Numbered from the stretch's first letter, positions 53,513 to 63,384 are shown. The stretch is 64,000 nt of DNA from Oceanobacillus salinisoli (GCF_009733865.1 NZ_WOFB01000001.1:248001-312000); one strand, 5' to 3'. The notes: a model not told the origin generated them from the sequence alone. Program-made: numbers and translations.

Positions 53513-54451
53513 TTAAATGAAATGACTAATGAATAAGGAAATCCCTAACAGAAACCCGTAGATGGTATTTGTCTTTCCAGTTGCTTTCATTGCTGGCATC
53601 ATCTCAAGTGGTTCGGTTTTTCCACGGAAATTTTTAATCACATTTTTAGCGATAGGTACACTAATAAATGTGAGGAGCGACCATAATGGCAGCAGACCGA
53701 GAGTGATATAAACGGCTGTTAAGAAATAAGTAATAATAAATAGAATTGCCATAAATGTAACGGACTTTTCTCTTCCTAATAAAACAGGGATTGTTTTCCG
53801 GCCACCTTTTTTATCTCCATCACGGTCTCGAATGTTATTAGCTAAGTTAATGCTGCCAATAAGAATCATAATCGGAATAGAAATCCAAACTACTTTTCCG
53901 ATTAACACGTCAGTTTGAATGAAATAGCTAATTCCGATAATGACAGAACCCATGAGTAATCCAGATGCTAACTCTCCAAATGGGGTAGAAGAGATGGGCA
54001 ATGGTCCACCCGTATATAAGTATCCTACTGCCATACAAGCTAAACCAATCACCATAATCCACCAGTTTGATGCAAAACAAATATATACACCAAGCATCAT
54101 GGCAAAAATGTAAAGAGTAATGGCCAGGTTTTTAATGGTATCTGGTTTAATCCCATCGCGTACAATGGAACCGCCTATTCCGACAGATTCTTCCGTATCC
54201 AATCCACGTTTAAAATCATAATATTCATTAAATAAGTTCGTTGCCGTTTGAATCAGCATAGAAGCAATGAGCATGGCCAGGAACAATATCCAATCAATGG
54301 AGCCGTCAATATAGGCCAGCATTGTTCCTACAAATACCGGTATAAAAGAAGCGGTAAGAGTATGCGGACGAATCATTCGCCACCATATGTGGAACCCATC
54401 TTTTTCATTTAAAGCTTCTCTTAAATTATTATTTTTTTTAGTATACTGCAT
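53513..54451 (-). CDS. menA: 1,4-dihydroxy-2-naphthoate prenyltransferase MenA
   Basis: Integral membrane prenyltransferase that joins the isoprenoid chain to DHNA, forming demethylmenaquinone. 312 residues with about eight to nine helices. The UbiA motif NLFNEYYDFKRG (N-X3-D-X2-R type, with the ensuing DTEE) and the second acidic motif NNIRDRDGDKKGGRKT are intact. AGGAGG lies nine bases before the minus-strand ATG. Divergent from menF with 300 bases between. Confidence 0.96.
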   Translation of the reverse strand: MQYTKKNNNLREALNEKDGFHIWWRMIRPHTLTASFIPVFVGTMLAYIDGSIDWILFLAMLIASMLIQTATNLFNEYYDFKRGLDTEESVGIGGSIVRDGIKPDTIKNLAITLYIFAMMLGVYICFASNWWIMVIGLACMAVGYLYTGGPLPISSTPFGELASGLLMGSVIIGISYFIQTDVLIGKVVWISIPIMILIGSINLANNIRDRDGDKKGGRKTIPVLLGREKSVTFMAILFIITYFLTAVYITLGLLPLWSLLTFISVPIAKNVIKNFRGKTEPLEMMPAMKATGKTNTIYGFLLGISLFISHFI

Positions 54452-54683
54452 GGAAGTTTTCCTCCTGAAATGGATTCTACGATAATTTGCTTTTCTGAGA
54501 AGTAGTTTAGCATCCAGTTATACTATGCTTGGACTTTATATGTACTGCATGGTTAAGAAAATAACAAAACTAACGAAAAATGCCTTTTTAAATTATCATA
54601 TTAATTTTAGGAGAATTGTCAGGGGGTGTCAATGATTTCCGCTAGTTGTGATAGACTAATTATGAAAAGGTAAAGGGATTTTC

Positions 54684-54712
54684 TTGAGAAAGATACAAAA
54701 AGAGAATAAAAT
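54684..54712 (+). promoter_or_regulatory. Candidate sigma-A promoter of menFDHB
   Basis: TTGAGA (54684-54689), 17 bases, TAAAAT (54707-54712). The ribosome site GGAGGT lies 26 bases downstream. Confidence 0.72.
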
Positions 54713-54753
54713 GTATATGGGTGCTTTTGTCACATATCGGAGGTTTACGTAAA

Positions 54754-56145
54754 ATGATTGAAATAAAAGAGGGACAAGTTGATGTTTTGCTGGAAAAGGC
54801 AATAGATAGTCTGGAACATGATGAGGACTTTCAGCTTGTTAGTGTTACGAAAAAAATCGAAAAATATAACGCTCTTCACTTCTTTGAAGGGGCGAAACAT
54901 ATAGAGAAGAATCGTACATTTTGGACGAGTACACAGAAGGATTTTTGCTTAGTTGGTATTGGACAGACCTACGAACTCATTGCCACGGAGTCCCGGTTTG
55001 CCAAAACCAAGAAAGCGTGGCAGGAAATATTGGATAAAGCGCTGGTTTATAATCCATACCAAACGCCAGGTACTGGTATTGTTGCACTTGGTGGCATGTC
55101 CTTTGACCCGGAAAAAGCTTCCACCTCGTTATGGAAGAATTTTAAGCCGAGTCATTTTACGATTCCGGAATTTTTATTAACGATGAATAATCAAGAATAT
55201 TATTATACCACCAATACTTTAGTTAGGAAAAATGACCATCCTGCACAATTAGCGAACGAGCTTAAACAAATGGAGGAGAAGCTTTTTTCAGGAACATCGG
55301 TATCCAAGCAAGTATTGTCTATTGAAGGAAAGCAGGAAATAATGCCGCTGGAATGGAAAGAAACGGTACGTAAGGCAACCGAAGAAATTCGCCATACCGA
55401 AGCGGAAAAAATTGTATTGGCACGAGAAATGCGCTTAACATTTAACGAGAATGCAAATGTAGGGTCCATTATCCAGAAATTAATGGATACCCAGCCAAAT
55501 AGTTATATATTTGCTTTTGAAAAAGAAGAAGATTGTTTCATTGGTGCAACACCGGAAAGGTTAGTCAAACGTGAAAAAGACCGTCTGCTATCTACCTGTT
55601 TAGCTGGAACTGCTCCAAGGGGAAAAACGTTGGAGGAAGATTGGGAACTTAGTGACAGACTGTTACATGATCAGAAAAATCGGGATGAACATGATTTTGT
55701 TGTGCAGATGATTAAGCAGGCAATGGAGGATTACTGTTCCGATTTAGATGTTCCAAATGAACCAGTGATATATCCTTTAAAAAATCTCCAGCATTTATAT
55801 ACACCTGTAAGTGGAACATTAAAACCTGGATATAGCTTGTTTGATATTATAGAAAATTTACACCCTACACCAGCCTTGGGTGGAACACCGAGAGATTTAT
55901 CCCTTGCATTTATTCGAGAAAATGAACAGTTGGACCGAGGCTGGTATGGAGCGCCGATTGGCTGGTTGGACAGCAATCAAAATGGCGAGTTTGCAGTTGC
56001 TATTCGTTCAGCACTTTTACAAGAAAAAGAAGCTTCATTATTTGCGGGCTGTGGTGTTGTTAAAGACTCCAAGCCAGATGAAGAATATGAAGAAACAAAC
56101 ATCAAATTTTTGCCGATGTTATCTGTTCTAGGGGGACAGCCATAA
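54754..56145 (+). CDS. menF: Isochorismate synthase MenF
   Basis: Converts chorismate to isochorismate, the committed step to menaquinone. 463 residues, chorismate-binding fold: AEKIVLAREMRL, FIGATPERLV, LAGTAPRG, and HPTPALGGTP plus GWYGAPIGWLD are typical. ATG 54754 lies nine bases after GGAGGT; the GTG-like start at 54721 precedes that site. The stop overlaps the menD start by one base, so menF and menD are coupled. Confidence 0.96.
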   Translation: MIEIKEGQVDVLLEKAIDSLEHDEDFQLVSVTKKIEKYNALHFFEGAKHIEKNRTFWTSTQKDFCLVGIGQTYELIATESRFAKTKKAWQEILDKALVYNPYQTPGTGIVALGGMSFDPEKASTSLWKNFKPSHFTIPEFLLTMNNQEYYYTTNTLVRKNDHPAQLANELKQMEEKLFSGTSVSKQVLSIEGKQEIMPLEWKETVRKATEEIRHTEAEKIVLAREMRLTFNENANVGSIIQKLMDTQPNSYIFAFEKEEDCFIGATPERLVKREKDRLLSTCLAGTAPRGKTLEEDWELSDRLLHDQKNRDEHDFVVQMIKQAMEDYCSDLDVPNEPVIYPLKNLQHLYTPVSGTLKPGYSLFDIIENLHPTPALGGTPRDLSLAFIRENEQLDRGWYGAPIGWLDSNQNGEFAVAIRSALLQEKEASLFAGCGVVKDSKPDEEYEETNIKFLPMLSVLGGQP

Positions 56146-57899
56146 TGGATCATACGGAAACACTAACTAGATATACCGCAAATTTTGTGGATGAACTAAC
56201 AAAGAGTGGTGTGATGGATGTCGTTATTTCACCTGGATCTCGTTCCACACCACTTGCCTTAACATTTACAGAACATCCAGCGATGAAGGAATGGGTGCTT
56301 GTAGATGAGCGATCCGCTGCATTTTTTGCATTAGGAATGGCGAAGCAAACAGGACGTCCTGTTGTCCTTGTATGCACTTCAGGTACGGCCGCAGCTAATT
56401 ACTTTCCAGCGGTTGTTGAAGCACATTACAGTAGAATCCCATTAATTGTTCTTACAGCTGATCGTCCGCATGAGCTCCGTGATGTAGGGGCACCACAGGC
56501 TATTGAACAAATTAACCTGTACGGGGAATATGTGAAATGGTTCCATGAAATGGCTTTGCCTGAAGCAACCCCGCAAATGCTGCAATACGTAAGGAATAAT
56601 GCTGCTCGTGCCGTTTATATGGCCGGTGAAGGAAATCCGGGAGTAGTTCATTTGAATTTTCCATTTCGTGAACCACTGACACCTGACTTTACCATAGAAA
56701 ATATTTGGGAACCAGTTGGTGTCGAGAACTGGGAGCAATCTAGTACGTTTGCCTACGATGGCTTAAAGCAGCTTAATGCTTATCAGCTTCAACTCCTTGT
56801 GAAGAAACTGGAGAATCAGGAAAGAGGGTTAATTGTTTGTGGTCCGCAAACAGATAAAAACCTAGCCGAAGCAGTTTCAGAGCTTGCTAGGGAATGGGGG
56901 GTGCCTGTACTGGCGGATCCTTTATCCCAAGTGCGAGCAGGTGGTCACTCCATCGACCATATCATTGAAGGCTACGATGCTTTTTTACGAAATAAAACCA
57001 TTCGTGGCTTATTAAAGCCCGACTTCATTATCCGATTTGGTGCCATGCCTGTTTCTAAGCCGTTCTTATTTTACATGAAAGAAAACAACGATGTGATGCA
57101 GTTTGTTGTCGAAAAGCATGCTGGATATAGAGAACCGACTGGCAATACAACGGAATTTATTTTTTCAGACCCAGTTAATTTATGTGAGGATTTACTTGCA
57201 GTTGCCGATTTTGAGGAAGAATTTGATGCAGAATGGCTAAAATACTGGCAGGGTATGAATCACATTGCAAAAAAACATTTGCAGGGAAGCAGTGGAGAAA
57301 GTATTACAGAAGGAGAAGCCATTCGAAGCTTGTTTAATGTTACTCCCAATGACAGTTATGTCTATGCTGCCAACAGTATGCCAATTCGGGATGTAGACAG
57401 TTTTATGATGACAACGAAAAATCAGGTGACGGTCCTTGCCAATCGTGGGGCAAATGGGATTGATGGTTTGATTTCAAGTGGTATGGGAGCAGCAGCTTCT
57501 GGGAAACCGGTAACTATTGTTGCAGGTGATTTATCCTTTTATCATGATATGAATGGTTTGTTGGCTGCAAAACAATATAACTTAAATGTGACGATCCTTT
57601 TAATTAACAATAATGGTGGTGGAATTTTTTCTTTCTTGCCTCAGTCTAATGATAAGAAACATTTCGAAACTTTGTTTGGAACACCGCTTGAAATGGATTT
57701 TAGATATGCTGCCTTTATGTACGGCGGAAAATACGGGGTTGCCCGCACAGAAGGAGAATTAAAAGAATTACTCCTGACGAGCTACAATCAAGAAGGCTTG
57801 CATGTCGTTGAAATAAAAACAGACCGAAAAGAGAATGTGACCTGGCATCGTCAAATATGGAGTGCTATTGAACGAGAGATTCTGGAGCGTTGGGGATGA
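56145..57899 (+). CDS. menD: SEPHCHC synthase MenD
   Basis: Thiamine diphosphate- and Mg2+-dependent enzyme that adds the 2-oxoglutarate-derived succinyl semialdehyde unit to isochorismate. 584 residues. The N-terminal VISPGSRSTPLALTF, catalytic Glu region of the PYR domain, and ThDP motif GDLSFYHDMNGLLA ... NNNGGGIFSFLPQ are present. ATG 56145 shares a base with the menF stop (TAATG). menH starts five bases after its stop. Confidence 0.97.
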   Translation: MDHTETLTRYTANFVDELTKSGVMDVVISPGSRSTPLALTFTEHPAMKEWVLVDERSAAFFALGMAKQTGRPVVLVCTSGTAAANYFPAVVEAHYSRIPLIVLTADRPHELRDVGAPQAIEQINLYGEYVKWFHEMALPEATPQMLQYVRNNAARAVYMAGEGNPGVVHLNFPFREPLTPDFTIENIWEPVGVENWEQSSTFAYDGLKQLNAYQLQLLVKKLENQERGLIVCGPQTDKNLAEAVSELAREWGVPVLADPLSQVRAGGHSIDHIIEGYDAFLRNKTIRGLLKPDFIIRFGAMPVSKPFLFYMKENNDVMQFVVEKHAGYREPTGNTTEFIFSDPVNLCEDLLAVADFEEEFDAEWLKYWQGMNHIAKKHLQGSSGESITEGEAIRSLFNVTPNDSYVYAANSMPIRDVDSFMMTTKNQVTVLANRGANGIDGLISSGMGAAASGKPVTIVAGDLSFYHDMNGLLAAKQYNLNVTILLINNNGGGIFSFLPQSNDKKHFETLFGTPLEMDFRYAAFMYGGKYGVARTEGELKELLLTSYNQEGLHVVEIKTDRKENVTWHRQIWSAIEREILERWG

Positions 57900-57903
57900 T
57901 GAT

Positions 57904-58704
57904 TTGTATTACTCGATAAATGATGCCATGTATTGGTATGAGGTTCATGGAGAGGGAGTCCCTGTTGTATTGCTCCATGGATTCACTGGCAGTACATCGA
58001 CATGGAAGAATTTTACAAAATTTGCTGAAGGGTTCAGACTTATTACTGTCGACTTACCTGGACATGGAAAAACGAAAATTCATACACCTAGAAATATGGA
58101 GGAGTGCTGTAACGATATAGAGCTCCTGTTTCGCTCGATTGGACTGGATTCCTTTCACCTTCTTGGTTATTCCATGGGGGGAAGGACGGCATTATCTTAT
58201 GCCATCATGCATCCTGGAGGAGTCCGATCACTGATTTTAGAAAGTGCTTCTCCAGGTTTATCGGAAGAAAAAGACCGCAACAAACGGATCAAAAATGATG
58301 AACAACTAGCCAAAAAGATAGAAAAAGAGGGAATACGAGCGTTTGTGGACTTTTGGGGAAATATCCCGATGTTTGCCTCGCAAAAAGAATTATCTCCGGA
58401 GGTTCAGCAGGAAATCAGACAGGAGCGACTTTCCCAATCAGAGGAAGGTTTGTCAATGTCCTTAAGATATATGGGAACAGGAAAGCAGCCATCCTGGTGG
58501 GAACACCTCCCATCTATGCGAATTCCCGTTTTATTACTTGTTGGGGAACGGGATGAAAAGTTTATCCAAATCAATAAAAAGATGCAAAAATTGTTGATTT
58601 CGTGTAAGCTAAAAATATGTGAACAAGCAGGACATGCAGTTCACGTGGAAAAGCCAGATATTTTTGGTAAACTAGTAACATCATTTATGAAAGACAATAC
58701 ATAA
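57904..58704 (+). CDS. menH: SHCHC synthase MenH (alpha/beta hydrolase fold)
   Basis: Removes pyruvate from SEPHCHC to give SHCHC. About 266 residues of alpha/beta hydrolase fold with oxyanion region LLHGFTGSTSTWKN, nucleophile Ser in LLGYSMGGRTAL, and His in EQAGHAVHVEKP. I favour TTG 57904, about seven bases after GGGGA; an upstream GTG at 57862 would overlap menD by 38 bases, and ATG 57928 would be short. Third gene of the operon. Confidence 0.92.
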   Translation: MYYSINDAMYWYEVHGEGVPVVLLHGFTGSTSTWKNFTKFAEGFRLITVDLPGHGKTKIHTPRNMEECCNDIELLFRSIGLDSFHLLGYSMGGRTALSYAIMHPGGVRSLILESASPGLSEEKDRNKRIKNDEQLAKKIEKEGIRAFVDFWGNIPMFASQKELSPEVQQEIRQERLSQSEEGLSMSLRYMGTGKQPSWWEHLPSMRIPVLLLVGERDEKFIQINKKMQKLLISCKLKICEQAGHAVHVEKPDIFGKLVTSFMKDNT

Positions 58705-58728
58705 CAGTTATAAAAAAGGAGGATTCGT

Positions 58729-59547
58729 ATGACTGCTGAATGGAAAATAGCAAGGGAATATGAAGAAATAATTTATGAAAAATATAATGGGGTTGCGAAA
58801 GTAACTATTAATCGTCCAGAGAAACGCAATGCATTTACACCACTTACCGTGAATGAAATGATTGACGCATTTGCCGATGCACGTGATGATTCAGATATTG
58901 GTGTGATTGTGCTTGCTGGGGAAGGCGATAAAGCATTTTGTTCTGGTGGAGACCAATCTGTTCGTGGACATGGTGGATATGTAGGTAGTGATGAAATTCC
59001 ACGTTTGAATGTACTCGACTTACAGCGACTAATCCGTACTATTCCGAAACCGGTAATTGCTATGGTTTCAGGGTATGCTATTGGTGGTGGACATGTGCTG
59101 CATGTGGTTTGTGACATTACGATTGCTGCAGATAATGCTATTTTTGGACAAACTGGACCAAAAGTAGGAAGCTTTGATGCGGGTTATGGCGCAGGATACC
59201 TTGCGCGTTTAGTAGGGCATAAACGTGCTCGTGAAATTTGGTACCTATGCCGTCAATACAATGCAGAAGAAGCATATGAAATGGGCTTGGTCAATAAAGT
59301 CGTACCCCTGGAAAAACTGGAAGAAGAGACATTACAATGGTGTGAAGAGATTCTAGAAAAATCACCAACAGCACTTCGTTTCCTAAAAGCTTCCTTTAAC
59401 GCTGATACGGATGGATTGGCCGGATTGCAGCAGCTTGGTGGAGATGCAACATTGCTTTATTATACAACAGATGAGGCAAAAGAAGGACGAGACGCTTTTA
59501 AAGAGAAAAGAAAACCAAACTTCAAGAAATTCCCGCGTTTCCCTTGA
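58729..59547 (+). CDS. menB: 1,4-dihydroxy-2-naphthoyl-CoA synthase MenB
   Basis: Crotonase-fold enzyme that closes the second ring of the naphthoquinone from OSB-CoA. 272 residues. Key segments are [51 protein letters not shown] and [18 protein letters not shown], as in characterised MenB. AAGGAGG precedes the ATG. A terminator after it separates menFDHB from menE. Confidence 0.97.
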   Translation: MTAEWKIAREYEEIIYEKYNGVAKVTINRPEKRNAFTPLTVNEMIDAFADARDDSDIGVIVLAGEGDKAFCSGGDQSVRGHGGYVGSDEIPRLNVLDLQRLIRTIPKPVIAMVSGYAIGGGHVLHVVCDITIAADNAIFGQTGPKVGSFDAGYGAGYLARLVGHKRAREIWYLCRQYNAEEAYEMGLVNKVVPLEKLEEETLQWCEEILEKSPTALRFLKASFNADTDGLAGLQQLGGDATLLYYTTDEAKEGRDAFKEKRKPNFKKFPRFP

Positions 59548-59576
59548 TTTTGTATTGTAATAAATTAACTTTCCCC

Positions 59577-59604
59577 CCCTTGCTTTGTGGAGCAAGGGTT
59601 TTTC
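59577..59604 (+). terminator. Terminator after menB
   Basis: CCCTTGCT pairs with AGCAAGGG, followed by TTTTT. Confidence 0.88.
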
Positions 59605-59684
59605 ATTTATAATCATTTGTTTACATTAGCGCAGGATGAATTTTGATGGAGTATGTGTAAAAATATAGGCTATTTCTAAAAGAT

Positions 59685-59800
59685 TTGTTTTAACACTATA
59701 TACATAAACTGCTCACCAGCCGCCCGCGTAGTGTATTTCCGGAGCGGTAGGTGTAGCTCCAATATTATCTCAAGTTAGTTCGCACTTTACATCAACTGTA
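59685..59800 (+). repeat. Repeat family A, copy 7
   Basis: Left end ACTATATACATAAACTGC, core GTGTATTTCCGGAGCGGTAG, right end AAGTTAGTTCGCACTTTACA. The two ends are imperfect inverted repeats (ATACATAAACTG versus CGCACTTTACAT). It splits menB from menE. Confidence 0.83.
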
Positions 59801-59827
59801 AGGATTAAAGAGTTGCAAAAATTACGA

Positions 59828-59897
59828 AAAGAACCTAGGAAATAAGAAAAGTACTACATTCACTAAATAAAGGGAATGACTTTTCAATCTGACAACT
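59828..59897. repeat. Repeat family G-like hairpin
   Basis: AATAAGAAAAGTACTACATT, CACTAAATAAAG and GAATGACTTTTC resemble the second hairpin of family G (3990-4035, 4690-4735). Confidence 0.5.
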
Positions 59898-59919
59898 ATT
59901 TTAAGAAAGGGAAATATCT

Positions 59920-61374
59920 ATGACAGAAACGATTCCACATTGGCTAACCAAACAAGCAGATCTCGCACCAAATCAAATTGCTATTGAACTCGATAATGGA
60001 GAGATATGCACCTTCAATGAGCTGAAGGTGAGCAGTCAAAAGTTTGCCAGGAAATTAGCGCAATCGGGTGTTCAAGAAGGTACACATGTTGGAATTTTAT
60101 CGAATAACAGCATTTCCATGATTGCTGCCATCCATGCTCTTAGTTACCTTGGAGCGGTGGGGGTTTTATTGAATACCAGATTAACTGCAGAGGAACTGAA
60201 TTATCAAGTAAAGGATGCAGATGTATCCCTATTGTTAACTGCAGAGGAATTAAAAGAAGAAGGAAGGCAGTTACAGGTGGATTCCATCCAAAGCTTTTCA
60301 GAGATCCATTATTTGCCGGAAAAGGATGTAAGATTAAGGACAGAACTTAGACTCGATGATACATTTACAATTATTTACACATCTGGAACGACTGGTTTTC
60401 CAAAAGGAGTCATTCATACATATGGAAATCATTGGTGGAGTGCAATAGGTTCCGCACTTAATTTAGGCCTGAGTGAACATGATAAATGGCTCATCGCGTT
60501 GCCTATTTTTCATGTCAGTGGATTGTCCACATCCATTAAAAGTGTCATATACGGGATGCCTATTTACCTTTTGGAAAGCTTTAATGTTACAAAAGTACAT
60601 GATGCCCTGATGTCGAAAAGGATTACTATTATCTCTGTTGTTACTATGATGGTTCAAAACCTGCTGAATCAATTAGGGGAGAATACATACCCTGACACAG
60701 TGAGATGCTTCCTGCTTGGAGGAGGCCCGGCACCAAAACCGATGCTGGAAAAAGCAAAAGAGAAGCGTGTCCCAGTTTTTCAATCCTATGGTATGACCGA
60801 AACTTCCTCACAAATTGTTACATTAAGCCCAAAAGATGCACTTGAAAAAATAGGATCCGCTGGAAAACCGTTATTCCCGGCTCAATTAAAAGTTGAACAT
60901 CCAGACGAGAATTCTGTTGGAGAAATCATGGTAAAAGGACCTATGGTAACCAAAGGATACTATAAAAAGGATGGTGTAAATAAAAAGGCTTTTAAAGACG
61001 GGTGGTTAGCAACCGGAGACATGGGCTATCTGGATGAGGATGGATTTTTATATGTGGTGGATCGCCGAAAAGATCTAATTATTTCTGGAGGAGAAAATAT
61101 TTACCCATCGGAAATTGAAAGTGTGCTTACAGGAATGAAGCAAATTAAAGAAGTCGGTGTAACCGGAAAACCGGATGATACTTGGGGGAAGGTTCCTGTT
61201 GCATTTATCGTAAAAAATGAAGCTGTTAAAGCAGAGGAAATCTTAGCTTTTGCAGAAAATCGTCTTGCCAAATATAAACTGCCAAAAGAAATTTATTTTG
61301 TAGACAAACTGCCAAGGAATGCATCCAACAAGCTGGTCAGAAGCAAACTCCTTGAGTTACAGGATAATTACTAA
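59920..61374 (+). CDS. menE: o-Succinylbenzoate-CoA ligase MenE
   Basis: Adenylate-forming ligase that activates OSB to OSB-CoA before MenB. 484 residues. P-loop-like TIIYTSGTTGFPKGV, QSYGMTETSSQ, ATGDMGYLDEDGF, DRRKDLIISGGENIYPSEI and the C-terminal catalytic Lys in PRNASNKLVR are all present. AAGAAAGGG precedes the ATG. It follows menB by 370 bases of repeat DNA, and menC, its usual downstream partner, is missing. Confidence 0.96.
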   Translation: MTETIPHWLTKQADLAPNQIAIELDNGEICTFNELKVSSQKFARKLAQSGVQEGTHVGILSNNSISMIAAIHALSYLGAVGVLLNTRLTAEELNYQVKDADVSLLLTAEELKEEGRQLQVDSIQSFSEIHYLPEKDVRLRTELRLDDTFTIIYTSGTTGFPKGVIHTYGNHWWSAIGSALNLGLSEHDKWLIALPIFHVSGLSTSIKSVIYGMPIYLLESFNVTKVHDALMSKRITIISVVTMMVQNLLNQLGENTYPDTVRCFLLGGGPAPKPMLEKAKEKRVPVFQSYGMTETSSQIVTLSPKDALEKIGSAGKPLFPAQLKVEHPDENSVGEIMVKGPMVTKGYYKKDGVNKKAFKDGWLATGDMGYLDEDGFLYVVDRRKDLIISGGENIYPSEIESVLTGMKQIKEVGVTGKPDDTWGKVPVAFIVKNEAVKAEEILAFAENRLAKYKLPKEIYFVDKLPRNASNKLVRSKLLELQDNY

Positions 61375-61611
61375 TTACGAAAGATTGTTTTCTAAAAAAA
61401 TGTTGGTTTTGCGACAAAATTGAAAAAGTTAGACATAAGCGTAACTTGATTTCAGCTACGGACAGTAGTTTTCTGCGATCAAAAAACGCTTACTGAGGAG
61501 TTTCATCGTCTTCGCTTTCTCTTAGTAGTAGACTGCCGTCCGCTCTAATCAACCATTACGATAGTCGATAAATAAATCAAGTATAATCAAACAAAAAAGT
61601 TACAAAGGACT
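61375..61611. other. Intergenic region after menE where menC is usually found
   Basis: About 240 bases without a gene. CTACGGACAGTAG (61456-61468) and CTGCCGTCCGCT (61543-61554) can pair at the base of a large stem. TCAACCATTACGATAGT resembles 47547-47566, next to another family A copy. Confidence 0.5.
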
Positions 61612-61735
61612 ATACCAGCGAAGGAAATACACGGAGACTCCTGCGGGAAAAGAGGCTCACCAGACGCCCTAAGGTGCGCGTAGTGTATTTCCGTAGCGGT
61701 AGATAAAGCTCCAACATTATCTAAACCTATGTTGG
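61612..61735 (+). repeat. Repeat family A, copy with palindromic extension
   Basis: GAAGGAAATACACGGAGACT, CCTGCGGGAAAAGAGGCTCA, then CCTAAGGTGCGCGTAGTGTA and the core TTTCCGTAGCGGTAG. It is the inverted counterpart of 23361-23530. GGAAATACAC and GTGTATTTCC close a long stem. Confidence 0.85.
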
Positions 61736-61845
61736 ACATCCTCTCAACTACGATGATGAAATATAGGAACAAACTTACTAAAAGAGCTTTTATGGGAGAA
61801 TAGTATCTATATTTGAAGCCAAATTAGTAATAGGAGGTGTTCTGT

Positions 61846-62166
61846 ATGGAAAGAAGAAAATATTATGTAAATGTTGCAGATGGAGAAATCTCACATAGAA
61901 AACATGACAACCATGATTATTTGGAAATTCATGCAACCGACTCGGAGTTAAGTACATTACGAAGAAAATTTAACAACATGCATGATGCCGGATTCGGTAC
62001 TTTTGTCCGAGCCCACATCCCGATTATTGAATACCATAATGATTCTTCTAATGATCGCTATGACGAAAATTTACTGGATGTTTATCAAATGCTGCATGAT
62101 TTAGGAAATAAAAAAACTAGAGAGCATATTGAAAGTATGGGAATACTGGACGACAGACCTATGTGA
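61846..62166 (+). CDS. Conserved hypothetical protein, 106 aa
   Basis: A 106-residue soluble protein (MERRKYYVNVADGEISHRKH at the start) rich in His and Asp. The N-terminal beta-like half and C-terminal helical half (LLDVYQMLHDLGNKKTREHI) suggest a small alpha/beta domain. I do not recognise a characterised family. ATG 61846 lies seven bases after AGGAGGT, a strong site, so the gene is real; an ATG-like start at 61837 overlaps it. Confidence 0.8.
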   Translation: MERRKYYVNVADGEISHRKHDNHDYLEIHATDSELSTLRRKFNNMHDAGFGTFVRAHIPIIEYHNDSSNDRYDENLLDVYQMLHDLGNKKTREHIESMGILDDRPM

Positions 62167-62303
62167 AAATGTAAGTGAAATATGTTATCTTATATATAGT
62201 TGCTCGTCCAATAAATATGGAATACTAAATTTCCTGTCGCATCGAGGTTTAACCCCTTAGAAAAAAAGGAATAGTATGATAAAGAATACTAAGGGGGATA
62301 CAC

Positions 62304-62846
62304 ATGAAAAAAATGGCCGTCATTCTAGGTGTTTTATCTGTATGTTTTATCGTCGTTATTTTAAGTATAACGAATGAAACTGCATTACCGGTATCCGCTA
62401 AGAATCATCAGCTGATTTCATCTTCACTGGAAAAGGATGAAATGCTGCGAATCAATCATAATAGGCAATTAAACCACGAGGAAATTGTAGTGTTAACCGA
62501 TGAGTTTATGGATATATTAGTTCAGGACACAGGAGAAGACTATAAAGTAGCGGACTTTCATACAGTCGAATCGTTGCTTACAGAATTTAAACGTGTAGCC
62601 ACTAAAGAAGCTGCTTCTCCTTATGTTGAATATTACTATGAAGAAGAGCCAGATGGATTATATATATTACCAACGGAAACCCCGCCATGGTTTATTGCTG
62701 ATAATGACTATGAAATAGAGTATATCAGTGATAATCATGTGAAAATCATACAGGAAAATACAACCGATATGTACGGAGAGTATGTGATAGAAATCGAATT
62801 TACATACGATTCCACCTGGAAAATATCCAATATTACACATCGATAG
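62304..62846 (+). CDS. Secreted or membrane-anchored hypothetical protein
   Basis: A 180-residue protein with an N-terminal hydrophobic segment (MAVILGVLSVCFIVVILSIT) that is either a signal peptide or anchor; no lipobox Cys follows. The mature part is acidic and beta-rich, ending IEIEFTYDSTWKISNITHR, which looks like an IseA/NTF2-like secretory domain, but I cannot assign a family. AAGGGGG precedes the ATG. The NUDIX gene starts about 20 bases downstream, so both may be co-transcribed. Confidence 0.75.
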   Translation: MKKMAVILGVLSVCFIVVILSITNETALPVSAKNHQLISSSLEKDEMLRINHNRQLNHEEIVVLTDEFMDILVQDTGEDYKVADFHTVESLLTEFKRVATKEAASPYVEYYYEEEPDGLYILPTETPPWFIADNDYEIEYISDNHVKIIQENTTDMYGEYVIEIEFTYDSTWKISNITHR

Positions 62847-62865
62847 CAAGTTGGGAAAAAGGCAG

Positions 62866-63354
62866 TTGAAGTTTTTGAAAACATTTAGAGATTATTACAA
62901 TAATGAAGTAACCTTATCCTTTAAGGACCATCCTTTTACAAATAATCCAAAACATGTTTGGGTTATTTGTAAATATCAGAATAACTGGCTCTTAACCAAG
63001 CATAAGGAAAGAGGATTGGAATTTCCTGGAGGCAAAGTGGAAGCAGGAGAGGATTCTGTACAGGCAGCTATCCGTGAAATTAAAGAAGAAACTGGTGGAA
63101 TCGTTGCTAATATACACTATATAGGTCAGTACCATGTAAATGGTAAAAGTGATTCGGTGGTTAAGAGTGTGTATTATGCCGTGATTGACAGGCTGGAAGA
63201 ACAGGAGACCTATTATGAAACCGATGGACCCATTCTCCTAGATAAAATTCCGGCAAATGTTAAATATAATGAACGTTTCAGTTTTATTATGAAAGATCAC
63301 GTACTGGATTATTGTCTGGAACAAATAAAATGTATGTCTAAGATCAGATCATGA
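62866..63354 (+). CDS. ytkD: NUDIX hydrolase YtkD (nucleoside triphosphatase)
   Basis: A NUDIX protein of about 162 residues. The NUDIX box is GGKVEAGEDSVQAAIREIKE followed by ETGGI, complete. Blocks NPKHVWVICKY and FSFIMKDHVLDYCLEQ match Bacillus YtkD, reported as an 8-oxo-dGTP hydrolase and RNA pyrophosphohydrolase-like enzyme. The start is uncertain: TTG 62866 (after AAAGG, short spacing), TTG 62851 or TTG 62875. Confidence 0.88.
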   Translation: MKFLKTFRDYYNNEVTLSFKDHPFTNNPKHVWVICKYQNNWLLTKHKERGLEFPGGKVEAGEDSVQAAIREIKEETGGIVANIHYIGQYHVNGKSDSVVKSVYYAVIDRLEEQETYYETDGPILLDKIPANVKYNERFSFIMKDHVLDYCLEQIKCMSKIRS

Positions 63355-63384
63355 ATGATTTGGTCTTATTTTTTTCAAAGAATG

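Noticed and set aside
53297-53536. 79-codon open frame
   Set aside because: It runs through a family C repeat and into menA on the other strand, without a ribosome site.
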